This document shows, piece after piece, positions 1 through 13,050 of a stretch of 64,000 bases of DNA. Both the position numbers and the translations under genes were made by a program. The notes beneath the pieces are model-generated. The model saw nothing but the letters and a program-made list of their open reading frames with translations. It did no database searches and was not told where the DNA came from. This DNA is from Onchidella celtica (lineage: Eukaryota > Mollusca > Gastropoda > Systellommatophora > Onchidiidae), in assembly GCA_963931925.1 (NCBI GenBank), contig OZ007570.1, positions 34,677,084 to 34,741,083 on the forward strand. The letters run 5' to 3'. The stretch's first letter is position 1. Each line of letters begins with the position of its first letter.

Positions 1-91
1 CCACAGTATCTTTTCTATGTGTGTACGAATTCTTTTCCAACTGGGCTGCAATGGCACAAAGGCAAAATTTCCCAAATGGGATTAAAGAGTT

Positions 92-127
92 ATACAAATA
101 CAAATACAAATACAAATACAAAAAAAA
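92..127. repeat. (TACAAA)n microsatellite
   Basis: About five consecutive copies of a 6-bp unit (tacaaa), ending in a run of A. Seen directly in the sequence. Confidence 0.8.
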
Positions 128-784
128 ATGTCTCAATGGGTTAAATAAATCTTCATATTATTCAATCGGACTTAATGACACACTTGACCAGATGGGTCAC
201 AAATACATGTAGTTTGTATTCGGTCTGTAAAAGTGCAACCAACAGTTAATCTCAAGGAAATACAATGTCACTCAAGCACTTGTAATAATATATATAATAA
301 TCTAAACGTGATCTTTGAAAAGATATTGTGTAATCTTCATTGACATGATGAAGTGAAGGCCATCAATGTATCATAATTTTGGAAACAGAAATGTTTTGCT
401 CAAAGGTTTTAATTTAAGAAAACTTAGTAAAACATTTTGGGGGCTAGCATTCCTCCCCCAAAACTGTGTCAAAGCTACATTTTGAAATAAAAGAGCATAA
501 TATTTTTGTTGGCAAACCATACCCGTCAACTTCAGAAATTGTATAATATGATTTTTAGGCCAGGAACTTAAGATTTGGAATAACAGATAAAAAATAGGAC
601 ATGGGCATTTTGACTCTTATATAAAAAAAATGCTCCACAAATCCAAACAATTCTGACACACGTATTAATTTTCCGTTATAAGAGACAAAATGAAAAATAA
701 AAATACAGTATAAAGATTTTGCTCGGAATTTGAACTTTTGTTGTGAAAATTTCGAAGTGAAGAGAGCTTTGTTCAAATTTCAGC

Positions 785-1002
785 AAATCACATTATCAAA
801 TCGTCGACCAGCCCATCAAACCTCTTAAGTCCCTCCGATTTACCTGTCTGGCTGATCAATCCTCTGTGCTGGACATCAGAGCTTTTACTCGCTTCTGATT
901 TGCCCGTGATCTGGCGCGTCAATCCTCTTGCCTGAACAACAGAGGTTTGCGCTTCACAGATTCGCTCAGATTTTGGTTCATCAAACCTCTCGCTTTAGCA
1001 AT
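785..1002. repeat. Degenerate ~60-bp tandem-like repeat
   Basis: The phrase 'atcaaacctct' or 'gatcaatcctct' recurs about every 55-65 bp (near 817, 855, 918 and 987). It alternates with 'cttctgatttgccc' and 'ttcacagattcgctc'. This looks like three to four diverged copies of one unit, but the divergence is large and the alignment was done by eye. Confidence 0.35.
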
Positions 1003-1556
1003 TACATGTACATGTATGTAGAGAGGCGTGTATTGGTATTACGCAAAATTAATGTTTATTGCAGCAAGGTTTTGTTAAGTTGATAGAAATTTAATCTTTG
1101 AAGATTCAGCCCTCAGTGTGAGAACAAATGTCTTCATCTTCATCAGCCGGAGATCTCGTCATGCAGTTTTAGATATAAAATTAATGTTTTTTTGAGAAGT
1201 TGAGAAACTGTCGTTTTAGAACCAAGTGGTTTCTTGTTGTTGTTGTTGTTGTTGTTTTTTGTCTTTGTGTGTGTGTGTGTTATTTTGGTTTTTTGTTGAT
1301 GTTAAGTTGTTTTTTTGCCTTTTCTCTTCTGACAAAGGTCGCTTTTAAAAAGAATTTCATCTAGCCAATGGGTTTGTTTGTCTTTGTCATTTCAGTTAAT
1401 ATTTTATCTTCACAACCTTAACGATTGAAATAGAATGTTTCAGGTACCAAATGCAACGTGTAAGTATTATTCTAATCTATGTCTTCAACCACAACAACAG
1501 AAGATCTGTACCCTTTAATTTAAAGACCATAATTATCATTGTAAAGACCGAATTTC

Positions 1557-1752
<196 letters not shown>

Positions 1753-4700
1753 TGGTGCAAAGGAATGGGTTTTTTTCTTTCAATGTGGCAGATTATCGTA
1801 GACATATCGTAGACATCATACATATCTTTTGGAACAACGGATTCATTTCTCGAAGATGACGGAATATCTCTTTGCTTATTTTTCTCTGAACTTCGAACAA
1901 TGGTTGTGGTGTTTCATCCACTACCTAATTCTCAGGCACCACTGTTGCAAGGCATTGGTTCTGTCAAAGTATTATTGTTTTGTTGTTTTTTTTTTTCGAG
2001 CAGAGATTGATTAAAATTAGCCAAATTTATTTTACATTTTCCTGTATCAAAATTAAAAGTAGAAAAATCCACACAAAAGATCATTATACACATACATACA
2101 GGAAAAGTAAACCCCAAAGAAAAAGGCAAGGCAGCATAGAATCTTAATTGAAGAATGATAATATAATCTAAGAAGAAAACATCATGGAAAGTAACAGTAA
2201 ATATTTTCTTCTGCAAATGAAGTCGTCGGGTCCTATTAAATTCACATTTCTCATGAAACAATGAAAACTGTCCTTGACAAATGTCACCAAAGTCTTAAAA
2301 CACCATGGACTCATCATGGACTTTCGCCATTCTAATGGTCGAGGCACGTGCAAGGAGGGGTGGGGGGAAGGGGAGGGGTTTGAGACTTACCATATGAAAA
2401 GAGTACATGCAGAGGGGAAGGGTAAAGAAAATAATCTAATGGAGCGTACAGACTTTATACATGGTCCCTAATATATATATATATATAGATTTACAGAAAC
2501 ACCAAAAACTTTCATTGGTCTCTGTGATATTGTAATTAGCCTGTATTAGAGTTAGTCTGCCTTCCTAACCACTACTGGTAAAAGATCTATCATTTACAAC
2601 TATGGAGAGTCTGAAATATATCTACTTCTTAGAATCCATTGTTGTAGCAGGTTTATTTTATATGAAGTAGAGTCAGCCAGGTTAGTTTACAGCTTCCTGT
2701 GACGTGAGAGTACCAGCCATCCTCTGATAGTGGTGTTAAAGCATTGGAAAAAGTGTGTCATGAATATAGTGTTAGCGTGTGAATTGTACATTATTCTATT
2801 CATGTCGATCTTTCGTGCATTTGAATTTGATAGAAGTAGAAGTAAACTGCATATAAACAAGGAAAGACAACACAGAATTTTACTATTCAAAGAAAAAAAA
2901 TCAAAGAAACAAAATCTTTAGTTATACATGTAGGCCTACAATAAAGTAAACTGCCAAGAAACAAGGAAAAGCAATGCAAGGTGGAAAACACTTGAAGTTT
3001 TCAAAGATTTTCCAAACAGCCCTCGAATCTGACCTTTTTTAAAAGTGCTTAACACAGCCATACTATCATTTCAAGCTTTATTATTTTTGAAAATAATGTT
3101 TTAGAAGCAGGAGTCTCTTTGATCATAGGAAAATAATGCATTACAGTGGACTCACTTGAACACCAAACTTAAAAATGAAAACGAACCTATTTACTTATGA
3201 TGCCTATTGTGATGATTAAAATAGACAAGGTGAGGGAAAATGTGCAGTTCACATAGGGCTGAAGTTCATAACCACCATACATCATCAGATTTAAGTATGA
3301 CTGCGATTGGTGTCAGGGGAAGTAATATGAAGAGAAAATGATGACGAAATAATAGTTAAATGAAGAGAAAAAGATGCATTAAAAAATGGGGAAAAAAGTA
3401 TCCCAATACTGTTCACTGTGGAAGTGCCAAATTATTTTTTAATAATAATAATAATGGCCTCTGTTGTCCATCGCAAACAAATTTGGGTACAATCTCCCGG
3501 CTACAGTTTTACCTGGTGGCAGCTGAAAATGAGGCTTGTTTCAGATGTGTTCCCCAAACCATAATCAACTCTACCTCCTCTCAATTAAAAAAAAAAAAAA
3601 ACTTTACATAAAAGAGGCCATAGGAGAAGGAATGGTCAGATTGTGATAGAAAAAAATGCAGTTCATGCTACAATACCGTGTAGAAGAAAATTAAATAAAG
3701 TAAACGGTTTGTGCAATATTTCATGCCAAACAAACACCTTTGTTGAAACAAAATCAACCAGCATTACTGAACAAATAAATAAAATATATGACCTTGTTTC
3801 CATTTGAGACAACTTGGAATAAGACCAAACACACAAATAGAAAATATATGATGAAAGGAGACGACACTCACAACTATCCCAAGTTAACTATATGACGGTA
3901 TATTTTAATCCCGAAATGACAAATTCAAGAGTGAATAATCATTATTAATTTTGTTTATTACAGACGACAAATTTCCAAACAATGACACATGTGCTTAAAA
4001 TTGTGGGGAGCATTTAATGGCGATGTGGTACACTGAATTGTCCACCATGCCAGAATCATTGCGAGGAGGATGGGTTGCACTCTGGCATAATACTCTATTG
4101 CCCTCCCCCCCCCCTTTCCATAGCTTCTGCACACAACCACTTTTCCATTTACAAAGATAGAGCGTTGGGCCTAACTGCGTAATTCATTAATTGTGTCCAC
4201 ATCTCCATCTGACAGACTTCTTTTCGATTGCATGCAGACTACAAATCTTTGAGTCTATTCATTCGAGCCCGAGCCTGCCAGTGATTGATTATCTTTTGAA
4301 TGTGCCCGAAAAATTAAGCATCATTTTAATGTTCTTGGAATGTAAGCAAATCACAAACAAATGCTCCATTCATCAGAAGGTTTGCCTAATGGGTTGTATA
4401 TGGATTCGGGGATTCCAGAGGAGGGTGCGGGTGTAAAAGACGCTTTTCCTGAAAAGTCATTTAAGTTACAATAAAATAAGAACGATGTAAATTCACAGAA
4501 AGTTTATCATCATTTAAACAGAATCAGCACTCAACTCAAAGTGACAGAGAGGCAACATAGTGGAGGGGGGGGGGAGGGGGTGAAGGGGAGTAATTATTCT
4601 TGTTAGGGGAGGTTGTTGTGAAAGTGAATGCTTGAGTGTTTTGGAAACAGGTCAATATTCAAACTTAAATTCACTACTCAGAGATTGCATTCATTTCCAG

Positions 4701-5246
4701 GACCAAGGATGGCGTTCAAGCCTGAAGTTCAGTACACTTTATCTTTCATCTCAATTAGTATGAAGGGCGCATGGATTAATGTATTGTATGTCACTGACGT
4801 TAACACTAGGATTACTTTGTGTAATCACATTTAATCAGGATGCATTTCAAATCACCATGTTCCTATTCCCAAATGAAAATACTGATAAGTGTTTCTTTTG
4901 TTCGAGTCCTTACATTTTGTGCAACAATTAGGCCTACTTTGAGGAAAAATTTTGGAAAATTAGTAATCAAAATTCATTTTGAACTTGAATCAAATTTAAT
5001 ACATCTACAAGTATTTCAAGCCCACATACTGTAAACAGACGAACTTTGGGCTTTTTTCCAGAAGAAATCTATTTAGTTATATTTAATTTCTGTCATTTTC
5101 AATTCTTTCAAAATTTATTCTGTGAATCGATGTTACTAGTTGGATTAGAAAAATCCAGGTCAAATTATTACCAGAGATTTCTGAATATCAATTTCTACAT
5201 CTAGATTAGAAGCATAACATGTTCATGAGTATCTATACAGTAGTAA
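1753..5246. other. Spacer, no gene recognised
   Basis: About 3.5 kb of AT-rich DNA. Open frames are short and lack motifs. There are homopolymer and G-rich patches (4563-4590) but no TIR, LTR or RT signature that I could identify. Confidence 0.5.
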
Positions 5247-5607
5247 AGGTAGAATGCGCATGACGTCACAGAGTTTTTGTTTTGTACTTCCGCCAAACAA
5301 GATGGCCAGTGGATCAGTTGATGAGCGTAACTTCAATATGTGTCTAAGCGGTTCAAATGCCTGCTGGTTGCATTGCAGTTGACTGTTGTGACAGGGGTGG
5401 AAAGGATGTATCCAAGTTGGTCAGATTCCCTACCACCCGTGTAAACAAGAGAAAGAAAGTGAAAGAATTGACCGAACGTCTCCCATGTGCGTATACACAC
5501 GTGTCATTGTTTACAGTAGGGAACTTTTTTAAAACTCGCCGCCGATTGGTTCGCAACGCCTTAAATGGGTCCCGAAAGACAAGATGGTGGATATGCGCAT
5601 TCTACCT
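5247..5607 (+). mobile_element. Short TIR element carrying a THAP-like fragment (copy 1)
   Basis: The ends are inverted repeats. The left end reads AGGTAGAATGCGCAT and the right end is its exact complement over 15 bp, giving a 361-bp element. No unambiguous target-site duplication was found, although the flanks are weakly alike. The interior contains the start of a THAP-like zinc finger at 5357. An inverted relative lies at about 50208-50528 and keeps the interior but only one recognisable end. THAP domains are typical of P-element-type transposases and their domesticated relatives, so a non-autonomous P-like element or a captured first exon are both possible. Confidence 0.6.
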
Positions 5608-5629
5608 ATACCAGCAACTCCCGATCTAG
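5357..5629 (+). pseudogene. THAP-like zinc-finger fragment
   Basis: The ATG opens a frame starting MPAGCIAVDCCDRGG, with a Cys-x4-Cys pair at residues 5 and 10 and an 'LVRFP' motif about 17 residues later. This matches the first half of a THAP domain (Met near the first Cys, then the conserved Phe-Pro). The second metal pair expected further on (Cys-x2-His) is not in frame. A partial trace ('VIVYS-REL') sits in another frame, so the domain is broken. The frame continues past the element's right inverted repeat, which argues against a real gene end. The related copy at 50.2-50.5 kb has a stop directly after the second Cys. No transposase catalytic domain follows. Confidence 0.5.
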
Positions 5630-6904
5630 TGTTTTAGGAGAATAATCATAATATTGCCCACTTCCCTACAGGTTTATCGTTGTACTAGATTAGGTTCAAG
5701 ATTGAGACATGCTTCCAGAGACTTGGGGTCTTATCTTATAATAATTCACAACAATAATTTTAGACTTCCCCCCACTTTTCGCAACAGAAATATTCTGTTT
5801 AAAGCATATCTGTGACATCATTCTAGACTGCTACCTGTAAAAAATACAAAATTAGGGCAATGGGAAAAAAAGTAAAAATTCATATTTTTCCATCTCTTTG
5901 CAGTGTTTGGATTGTATTATAAAGTAGGTGTGGATATAATACAAGTCTCATTCATTGCTTTGTTGGTGCACGATAAACATTGTCCATTGTTTTTTAAACA
6001 AGGGGGGGGGGGGGGCAAACTGCATCAATACAGGACCAGCCTCTGATCTAGATCTCTAAAAGCAATGCGGAAACTTGCCGCAAGCAATCGCTTGTATCCG
6101 AGTAACTGGAATGATGAGTCTAACTGAAAAGCCAAATCTGAATCAGAATCTGGATCTTCACATTAAAATTTAGTGCTTTTGACATCAGTTTCGCCTATCA
6201 GGGGAAACAATCTCGGAATTTTATCAATGGAAATTTCCGCGGCCCTTAGTAGTGGTGGCTGCCCTTTGACTGCGTTGTTACTTTGCTATAAATTTCGATG
6301 TAACCAGATGAGTTGCCCGAATAAAATAAACCTGAGTTCGCCCCCCCCCCCTCCCCGTCCCCCGTAAGCATTTGACGCGTTTTTACAGCACGTTATAGAT
6401 GGGAGTACGTCAATTTTAGTGGAACGCTCCCCTATGAAATACAACAGGCACAACTGCTGTCAATAAAATAGAACACGGGATCCCCTGAACAGTGGAAATG
6501 AGAACTTAAATACAAATAAGAATAAGCTATCCATAGAACTTCCAGGTCTCCAGCCACGGCTACTCCAGGATGCCAACTAGCTCTCTCACATTTGCAGTCA
6601 TTTCATATATATATTATACACACTTTCACATAGAACACACATGACCATCTATCCCATTCTCCTTGGATCTAAATCTAGTTCGTTCGACTGACCCATAAAT
6701 GATCCAATAAGATATTAACGTGTCTTTGAGTAACAACCCCCCCCCCCTCCCAAGGTAGATATTGCGCAAACAAAAAACATCCCGAAAGTTATGGAAAAAT
6801 ATTACACACCACTGGTATCCGTCAAACCAGAGTAATAAAGGGAGAGGGGTGAGAGAAACTCACCGCTACCCATAACACAAAGGGGGGTGGGGGGGGGGGT
6901 TATC

Positions 6905-7140
6905 AGATGCTACACCCCCCCCCCTACACACATACCTTCCACCTCTTTTTTTTCCCCCTCCCCTCGCTCTACAACCCCCTCTCCGATTTCTCCCTCTCCC
7001 CTTTGTCTCTCTGTACCTTCCCCTCCCAATTTCTCTCTCCGCCTCCTTTCTCTTCTCTTTCTGTTCGATCTCTTTCCATCTCTCTCTTTTCCATATCTCC
7101 TTCCCGCCCACCCTCTCTCTCTCTCTCTCTCTCCGCATCC
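6905..7140. repeat. Imperfect polypyrimidine tract
   Basis: Roughly 235 bp of almost only C and T on the plus strand, with mixed cct, ctt and tctc words rather than one unit. Long open frames on both strands here are explained by composition. Confidence 0.85.
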
Positions 7141-7879
7141 CCCTGTCGCCACTCTTGTAGCCATTGTTGTTTCTTTGATTTATTGGAACAGAAGGGAAGG
7201 GGTGAGAAGGCCCAGTTGCACTTGGATTTTTCATGCATTCTTCAAACACGGCAGAGGTAAAGTTATACAAAACATGCCAGACTCGCTTGAGTAGGCAAGT
7301 GAAGTTATGTCTCTGATTTTACCGACACAGGTGAACGGAACGTATTTCAGATCCCACCAGTAGAATCATTCCTTCCCAAAGGACTGTTACACCTTGAAAA
7401 AATGGTTGACTACAGAGCGGTAAATACTTTGATGAAAGGGAAATGTTGCATGAATTATTTGGCTAGAGTCTCGTTTCGTCCCAGAAGTTATTACATGTTG
7501 AAATTGTTTGATTTATTCCTTTACTCTCTCAAAAGTTTTGTCACTGGGATTAGAAAGCAGAGAATGTGGTCGCTATCTATTCTAATGTTGTTTGGATGGA
7601 TTATAAAAAAAATAAAATTGTTGGCATTTGAATGAAAACTGGTTTCTGTATCAATCTGCTGTTGTATACACATCGTACCACACCCCACCCCCCCCCCCCA
7701 GAAAAGAAAACGCACACAAACACACACACACACACACGAGTCAGAAATTCTCTCGGGATACAGTCCAATCTCATTAATTTTTCACCATATTAATGTTAAA
7801 AGATACTCTTTCAGAGCTTAATGTGCATTCATGTTTACCTGTCCATGTACTTGTGTTGATATCTGGATTAGAAGTGTTT

Positions 7880-7935
7880 CTTTGTGTGTGTCTGTGCATG
7901 TATTTATGTGTCGGTGTGAGTGTGTATGAGTGTGT

Positions 7936-7966
<31 letters not shown>

Positions 7967-7968
7967 AT
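7880..7968. repeat. (GT)n-rich tract
   Basis: Degenerate to pure GT dinucleotide repeats, ending in about 15 perfect GT units before 'gataaata'. Confidence 0.85.
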
Positions 7969-8825
7969 AAATACATATTTGAGTATTTTATCGGACTTGT
8001 CAGGTACCATTGTTGGACTTGTCTTTCAAGTGTATGCGTGTGTCTTTAGGAGTTCGAGGGTTGGCTGAATTTTTTTCTTCTGGAGCGTCGACAGATTGGT
8101 TTATATCGTTTTTTTTTGCTGTGATAATAATAATGGTCTTGCTAACACGGTAGACATATGTGTATATGTGAAAATATGGCAGGGGTTGCGTTTGGAGGGT
8201 AAAGCTTCAAGATAAAAACGGTAGCAAAGTGACACTGGGTCAAAACTGTGTTCTTGCCACAAGTGGCATATTAAACCATTTTATAAACATTGTCTCAAAA
8301 GCATTTAATGATTTACGCATCCAAAGTATTTTCGAAAAGTATTTTCTAATCCTTATTGAGTTACATTTTTGCAACTACCGACTGAAATGATATTCTTTTA
8401 CATTAATTTGCTTCGCTGGGTGTACAAGTGGAAGCTGCAAGACAGCTTGACTAACTTTGTTCTGACAGTTTGAATCTATCATTGTTTCAACTGCCAATTG
8501 CAAAGGAAGTTTCTCAAAACTTCAAAGCATATCAAAGATCTACAATGAGCCAAGAAAGACTGGGTAAGCTAACAATACTGTCAGTTTAGAGAGATTTCAA
8601 TGAAAATTTCAATAAGTTTATGCAAATTAAAACCAGGCGATTTTAAATTAGTTTGAGTATCCTAGGATTTAATTCATTTTTTAAATTACTTTTTTTTCTT
8701 AAAATACACTACGTCTGTTGAAAGAGAGTGCTAACAGTCCACAGGTCAGAGGGAGCAATAGCTGCCCTTGGGGATAACATAGAGAAGGCTTCAAGAGCGA
8801 GAAAGCTAGCACTTCAAGACAAGGG

Positions 8826-9302
8826 CTATGTAATTTCGTGAAGTAGTCCCCTCAAAGCCTTTTGACGCACATAGAGAATGCTCATACCATAAAGCCTGCT
8901 GCGTAGAGCTCCGCTTGTAAAATCAAGCGTGTTTTGAAGTTTTGTAAGTGACTTCTTTTTCAGGCGTTGAAATGACTTGGTCTCTAGTGTGTAGTTACTT
9001 AAGTACTTTTCCAACTTCTGGCAGGACAGGTATGCGCCAGTTACACCATGTCTTGGTCAGCCTGGGTTTCACTTTACTTAGTATAAACTGAATATATAAA
9101 GACTCATCCTGATATAAGAATGAAATCTGTCAGGATGATGTTTTAACCAACTGAAAAAGTGATGGTATTCACCAACATCTCTTCTTTCTTCATTTATGTC
9201 ATAGACACCGACTCTTTTCCCTGTTTCAAGCATTAAAGTTTTGGTAAAACATTGTCCAACAAGAAATATTCTTCGCCTGAAGAAGACGCCATGTAAAAGC
9301 AC
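8826..9302 (-). pseudogene. PIF/Harbinger (HARBI1-like) transposase fragment
   Basis: Read on the minus strand from 9302, the conceptual protein contains GVYDINEERRDVGEYHHFF followed by 'RFHSYIRMS'. This is the pattern of HARBI1-like proteins: an 'x-V-x-x-IN..R...GEYH.LF' stretch and then 'RF..YFRMS..F', just before the DDE nuclease region. After a stop and a frameshift near 9080 the sequence resumes as 'LSKVKPRLTK' and 'NWRIPVLPE', which fits the next conserved block ('I.P.I.K....R.PI.PE'). The catalytic DDE core is not visible. What remains is the amino-terminal part of a decayed transposase. The portion below about 8950 is too degraded to align with confidence. Confidence 0.55.
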
Positions 9303-9811
9303 GAGAGAGTCCTGTGACTGGTGAGGCGTTCGCTTGCTCGGTCTTTACCCATGTGCATCCTCGGCAGTAACAGGCAATCCCTTAAAAAGCACTTGTCTGG
9401 AGGTGCTAACTTTCTCTCGCTTTCTCTGCCTTTCCCCGGGTGCTGGGCAACCCATACTACTCCACTGTACGTGTCGTCCTCGGAGAAAAGTTACGAAGCC
9501 CAATACACTTGGGCGTAGGCCTACACATAGTACATGCATACGGAGTAGCCTTTTCCACCGGTGCGTAAATTCTACACCAGCGTGTAACCAGTTAAGCACA
9601 GTTCATGCATACGGCCATTAGTGCTCTGGGATTTTATTTGAAAATTACGTGTAACACCAGCTGGCGAGGTACCGTTATACGACCCTTGTGGGGCTTGCCT
9701 GAGTAAGGTGAAGTTATGTTTCAGATTCTACCGAAACATAAATCACCATACTTAGGTTCGTCTCTTATAATTTCATATATAATGATTTTTTTGTTTCTGT
9801 CAGATTTTTAT
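9303..9811. other. Spacer, no gene recognised
   Basis: Short open frames on both strands without family motifs. A few words ('ctgggcaacccatactactccactg') look coding-like but match nothing I know. Confidence 0.4.
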
Positions 9812-11045
9812 TCTTTAAGATAAGATAAGGTATGAAACACTATGTTGTCCCATGAGGGAAATTCTCCTTTACAGAGCGTTTAACAGCACATACATGGTAC
9901 ACATATCTTACGTATCATAACCAAAACATAATCATAACTCAATAGCAGGCATACATAAAGTGACACGGTACAGAACCTTTATGAAATGTGGCACACATCT
10001 AGTTAAAATGACTTGTTCAGGCGAATCGCGGAGGGCAAAAACGATCTTCTGTAACTTTCCCTGTTTGCTTTCATGTGTATTATCTTGGATGATCTAGAAA
10101 TTTGATGAGACAATGGATGGTGGCTGTCATTTAAGATGGATATGAATTTCTTCACACAGGCGTTTGAGTATAGATGGTTGAGATTGAAAATAGGCCGTGT
10201 CTCTCATGTGGCATGTTTTCCTGATGATGGTGTCGTTACGTTTAATCTTGTCACGTTTTCTTTCATTGCCTTCCCATGCTGTAATACAATAAGTTATTAT
10301 GCTTTGGATGGCAGCTTTGTAGAACAAGGAAAGCAGTGTTTTATCAACATTAAAAGACCTTACTTTTCGTAAAAAGTACATTCTCTGGCTGGCTCTTGGA
10401 TGGACATTTAAAATGTGTGTGTGCCAATCTAGACCGCGGTAGATATACACAAATACTTGTAAGGTTCAACTCGCCCAGTCTCTTCATTAACAATGCTTAA
10501 TGGTGGTAAAGGTGTCGTATTTGTCCTAAGGTCAGTTACAATCTCTTTTGTTTTCTTTACATTCAATACAAGAAAATGATCATTGCACCACTATACAAAT
10601 CTGGCCATTTCTGTATTATACGCCTCTTCATCGACTGAGTTCTTGATAAAGCTTTGCATGCTGGTGTCATCTGCAAATTTTATTATATGAATATTGTCAA
10701 ATTCACTTTTGCATTGACTAGTATAAATGATGAAGAGGACAGGGATAGAACACAGCCTTGATGCGCTCCTGTGTTAGTGTAGAGGCTTGATGGTGTAAAA
10801 ATGCTCTGTCCAACATTCAAACTTACGTATTGGGGTCGATTAGTAAGGAAATCAAGTACCTACGATACAGTAAGTTTGTAGACATTCATTTCCAACAATT
10901 TTGAAACAAGGATGTGTGGTTGGATGGTATTGAAGGCGCTGAAAAAAATCTGCGAAAAGATTCGGGCATAGTTCTATAGAATGCCAAGATGTTTGTAGGT
11001 GTTGTCAAGAAAGTATAGAATGGCATCCTTCACACCCTCTTTTCA
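9812..11045 (-). mobile_element. Rex1/L2-like LINE, 3' fragment (decayed)
   Basis: The minus strand encodes scattered blocks of a non-LTR reverse transcriptase. In order these are 'FFSAFNTIQPHIL' (about 10940), 'GAHQGCV' (about 10755), the catalytic KFADDTSMQ (about 10655-10680), 'CNDHFLVLNVKKTKEI' (about 10560), 'LDWHTHI', and RASQRMYFLRKVRSF near 10390. Blocks are separated by stops and frameshifts. The element ends at about 9812 in 'agataagataagg', which on the minus strand is a (TATCT)-like tail after 'aatttccctcatgggacaac', as expected for a LINE 3' end. The endonuclease and 5' half are missing, typical of a 5'-truncated insertion. Clade assignment (Rex1/Babar versus L2) is from pattern memory. 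Confidence 0.75.
10127..10450 (-). pseudogene. LINE RT C-terminal ORF remnant
   Basis: This is the longest uninterrupted piece of the Rex1/L2-like LINE. It carries the YFLRK..SFNV...LLSLFYKA block and 'YCITAWEGNERKRDKIKRN', the conserved region after the palm and thumb of these reverse transcriptases. It is not a stand-alone gene: the upstream palm with FADD lies in broken frames at about 10560-10970. Confidence 0.7.
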
Positions 11046-11179
11046 CATGGTAAGAAAATTGCTTTCGGATCTTGGTAACATGGCTCTGCATTGTCTTTGC
11101 TTGTTTCGTCGTAGTTTACTTTTCATGTGTAGGTAAAGATTTCGTTCCCTTTTTTTTTTTTTTAGTATAACAAATTCCA

Positions 11180-13050
11180 TATATTGCCTCTTCTTCGTCG
11201 TTTCTTGGCAGACTACTTTCCATGAGTGTGCAATTTTTGTTCCTTTTGTTTTGCTCGGGTATTTCTCCTCCAATATTAAAATTCCAGATTGCCTTCTATT
11301 CTTTGCCGTTTAGTTTCGTAGTGCTACTACTGATCACGCCAAATTCAAATGCTTGAAAGACAGACATGAATAGACTAATAAACAATTCACGGCCATGCGT
11401 TGTATAGATATATAGGACTAGCTGAGGTCCCCGGCCCCGCCCGGGATAAATCGGTTTGAATATTGGTTTCAGTTCTGGGTGGTTATTATGGACCTGCTTC
11501 ATCTGGCCTGTTTCTATTTGTTTATTTTATTTTTGTTTGTTTGTTTTTAAATAAGTCTTACTGCTCTGCCTTTGTGAGTTGACACCCTGCGCATCCCGTA
11601 CAACAGCATAATTTGCGCACGGGTTAGTGTGTTTGATAGTGAACACATCACAGGAAGTGATAACGAAACCTTAAAATGGCGAACCATGACTCGAAATAGA
11701 TCTAAATGATGGCGAAACAATAAATTTCCAATAAAAAAAACCACACCGATTTGAGACTTCTATTAAAAACTGTGCACCCTTACATCCATTCTGATGCACC
11801 ATATAAAATTTGAAGTCTGAGTGTTGAGTGGTTCAGAAGCCTTTTGCAACGAAAAATCTCAAGTCCACAAATATATATAGTATAGATAACAAACAAGAAG
11901 AAAACACAAAATGTTTTTCAATGCTTTAATTCTACTGGTATGGCACTCTTACAGGAATATGTAAATTACAATGGCTGACTTCATTTCATTACAGGTCGAA
12001 ATAGTAGTTTTGCCTGATTCATGATTTGCATACAAGAACTAATCTGCTGGAACAGTGGAACTAAAGAATTCAGTAGGTTTCAGAATCTTTTAGCAGTAGT
12101 GATCGGGAAGGCAGAATAATTTCAGTACAGACTAATTACACATCAATATCGCAGAGACCAGTGAAAGTTTGGAGTGTTTTCATAAAAGTGTCTATATTAG
12201 GGGCCATCCATAAAGTACGTATGCCCCATTTATTATTTTTTTTATCCCCCCTCCCCTTGTACGATTTACACATGCCATACATAAAACACCCTCTGCCCCA
12301 TTGTACTAGTACATGATAAAACCACGATGTTTTAACACTTTAGTGACATTTTGTGAAGGCTATTTGACTGTTTCATTAGAAATATAACTTTTATTTAATC
12401 CAACAACCAGAAAAAAATATATAAATCGAACAAAATCCTTTTCCATTCAAAAGTGCATGTGGACTCCCCAGAACCAGACCCCCCTCCCCCAATATACTCT
12501 TTACAAGCGTTAGAAGCAACCTCTTCTCCTACCCCCCGGTCGAGCGAACGTCCCTACGGATGGCCGCAATGGCGATAATAATAGTTTTGTTTAAAGGTCA
12601 GGGATAAACAGAATATCGAAACCAATATGATAGTAGAATCAATCTTTGATAGTGCTTCGGAAATTTCTGTTGAGGTTCTGCTCAGCAGGCACTTATGAGC
12701 AGTTCTAACAGACATCTTTGGTGTTAGTCTTTCTTCTGTAAAAGAAGGAAAGAACGTATCCCATGAAGGCCTGCTTGCACTGATATGTTCAGGACAGGTA
12801 AAAAGAAATGGCGTTTCCCGACTCCAGCTTCCAGGTTTTCCTTCCTTAAAAGTCCAAAGGCTTAATTAGTTTCGCCTGCCATATATGTGGTACACGGGCG
12901 ATTCAGTGACCCATAGACAGCTCTCGCTTTCATTTTTTGTGAGAGGTTCATCGATGATTCGCACGAGCGGCATTTTACATGAACATTGTTGTCACTTCAC
13001 ATAATCTTTTCCAAACTGGAATAAAAATTGGACTTTTCTAGTTCCGTTTT
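11180..13050. repeat. Paralogous segment, related to 56310-57370
   Basis: Matching blocks in the same order and orientation as 56310-57370 include 'ctttccatgagtgtgcaa' (11217 and 56346), 'tttcaatgctttaattctactg' (11918 and 56499), 'acaggtcgaaa' (11992 and 56597), 'ttctgttgaggttct' (12664 and 57010), and 'agacagctctcgctttc' (12914 and 57251). The identity is patchy but long. The first copy is interrupted by an unrelated dispersed repeat at 11413-11880. No recognised gene lies inside. Confidence 0.6.
11413..11880 (+). repeat. Dispersed 'ACTAGCTGA' repeat family, copy 1
   Basis: It begins 'actagctgaggtccccgg' and continues 'gcccgggataaatc'. After 'gacctgcttcat' it has an (A)TTT-rich middle, then 'tgacaccctgcgcatcccgt'. 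It ends in 'aaatatatatagtatagata'. The same order occurs reversed at 40605-41156. Shorter relatives lie at 52043 and in reverse around 62520-62560. No coding capacity. The class (SINE, MITE or other) is not settled. Confidence 0.65.

Larger units (their letters stand above)
1..1555. other. Spacer, no gene recognised
   Basis: AT-rich spacer with only short open frames and no recognisable protein motif on either strand. It contains a TACAAA-type microsatellite at about 92-127, a degenerate tandem-like stretch at about 790-1000, and (GTT)n and (GT)n runs near 1232-1280. Confidence 0.6.
5608..8825. other. Spacer with polypyrimidine and GT-rich tracts
   Basis: No gene recognised. Notable content is poly-G near 6002-6015, poly-C near 6343, a C/T-only stretch at about 6905-7140, and a (GT)n-rich stretch at about 7880-7968. 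Open frames across these tracts are low-complexity artefacts. Confidence 0.55.

Noticed and set aside
6866..7294. Several overlapping long frames on both strands
   Set aside because: They all lie in a polypyrimidine tract where stop codons are rare on either strand.
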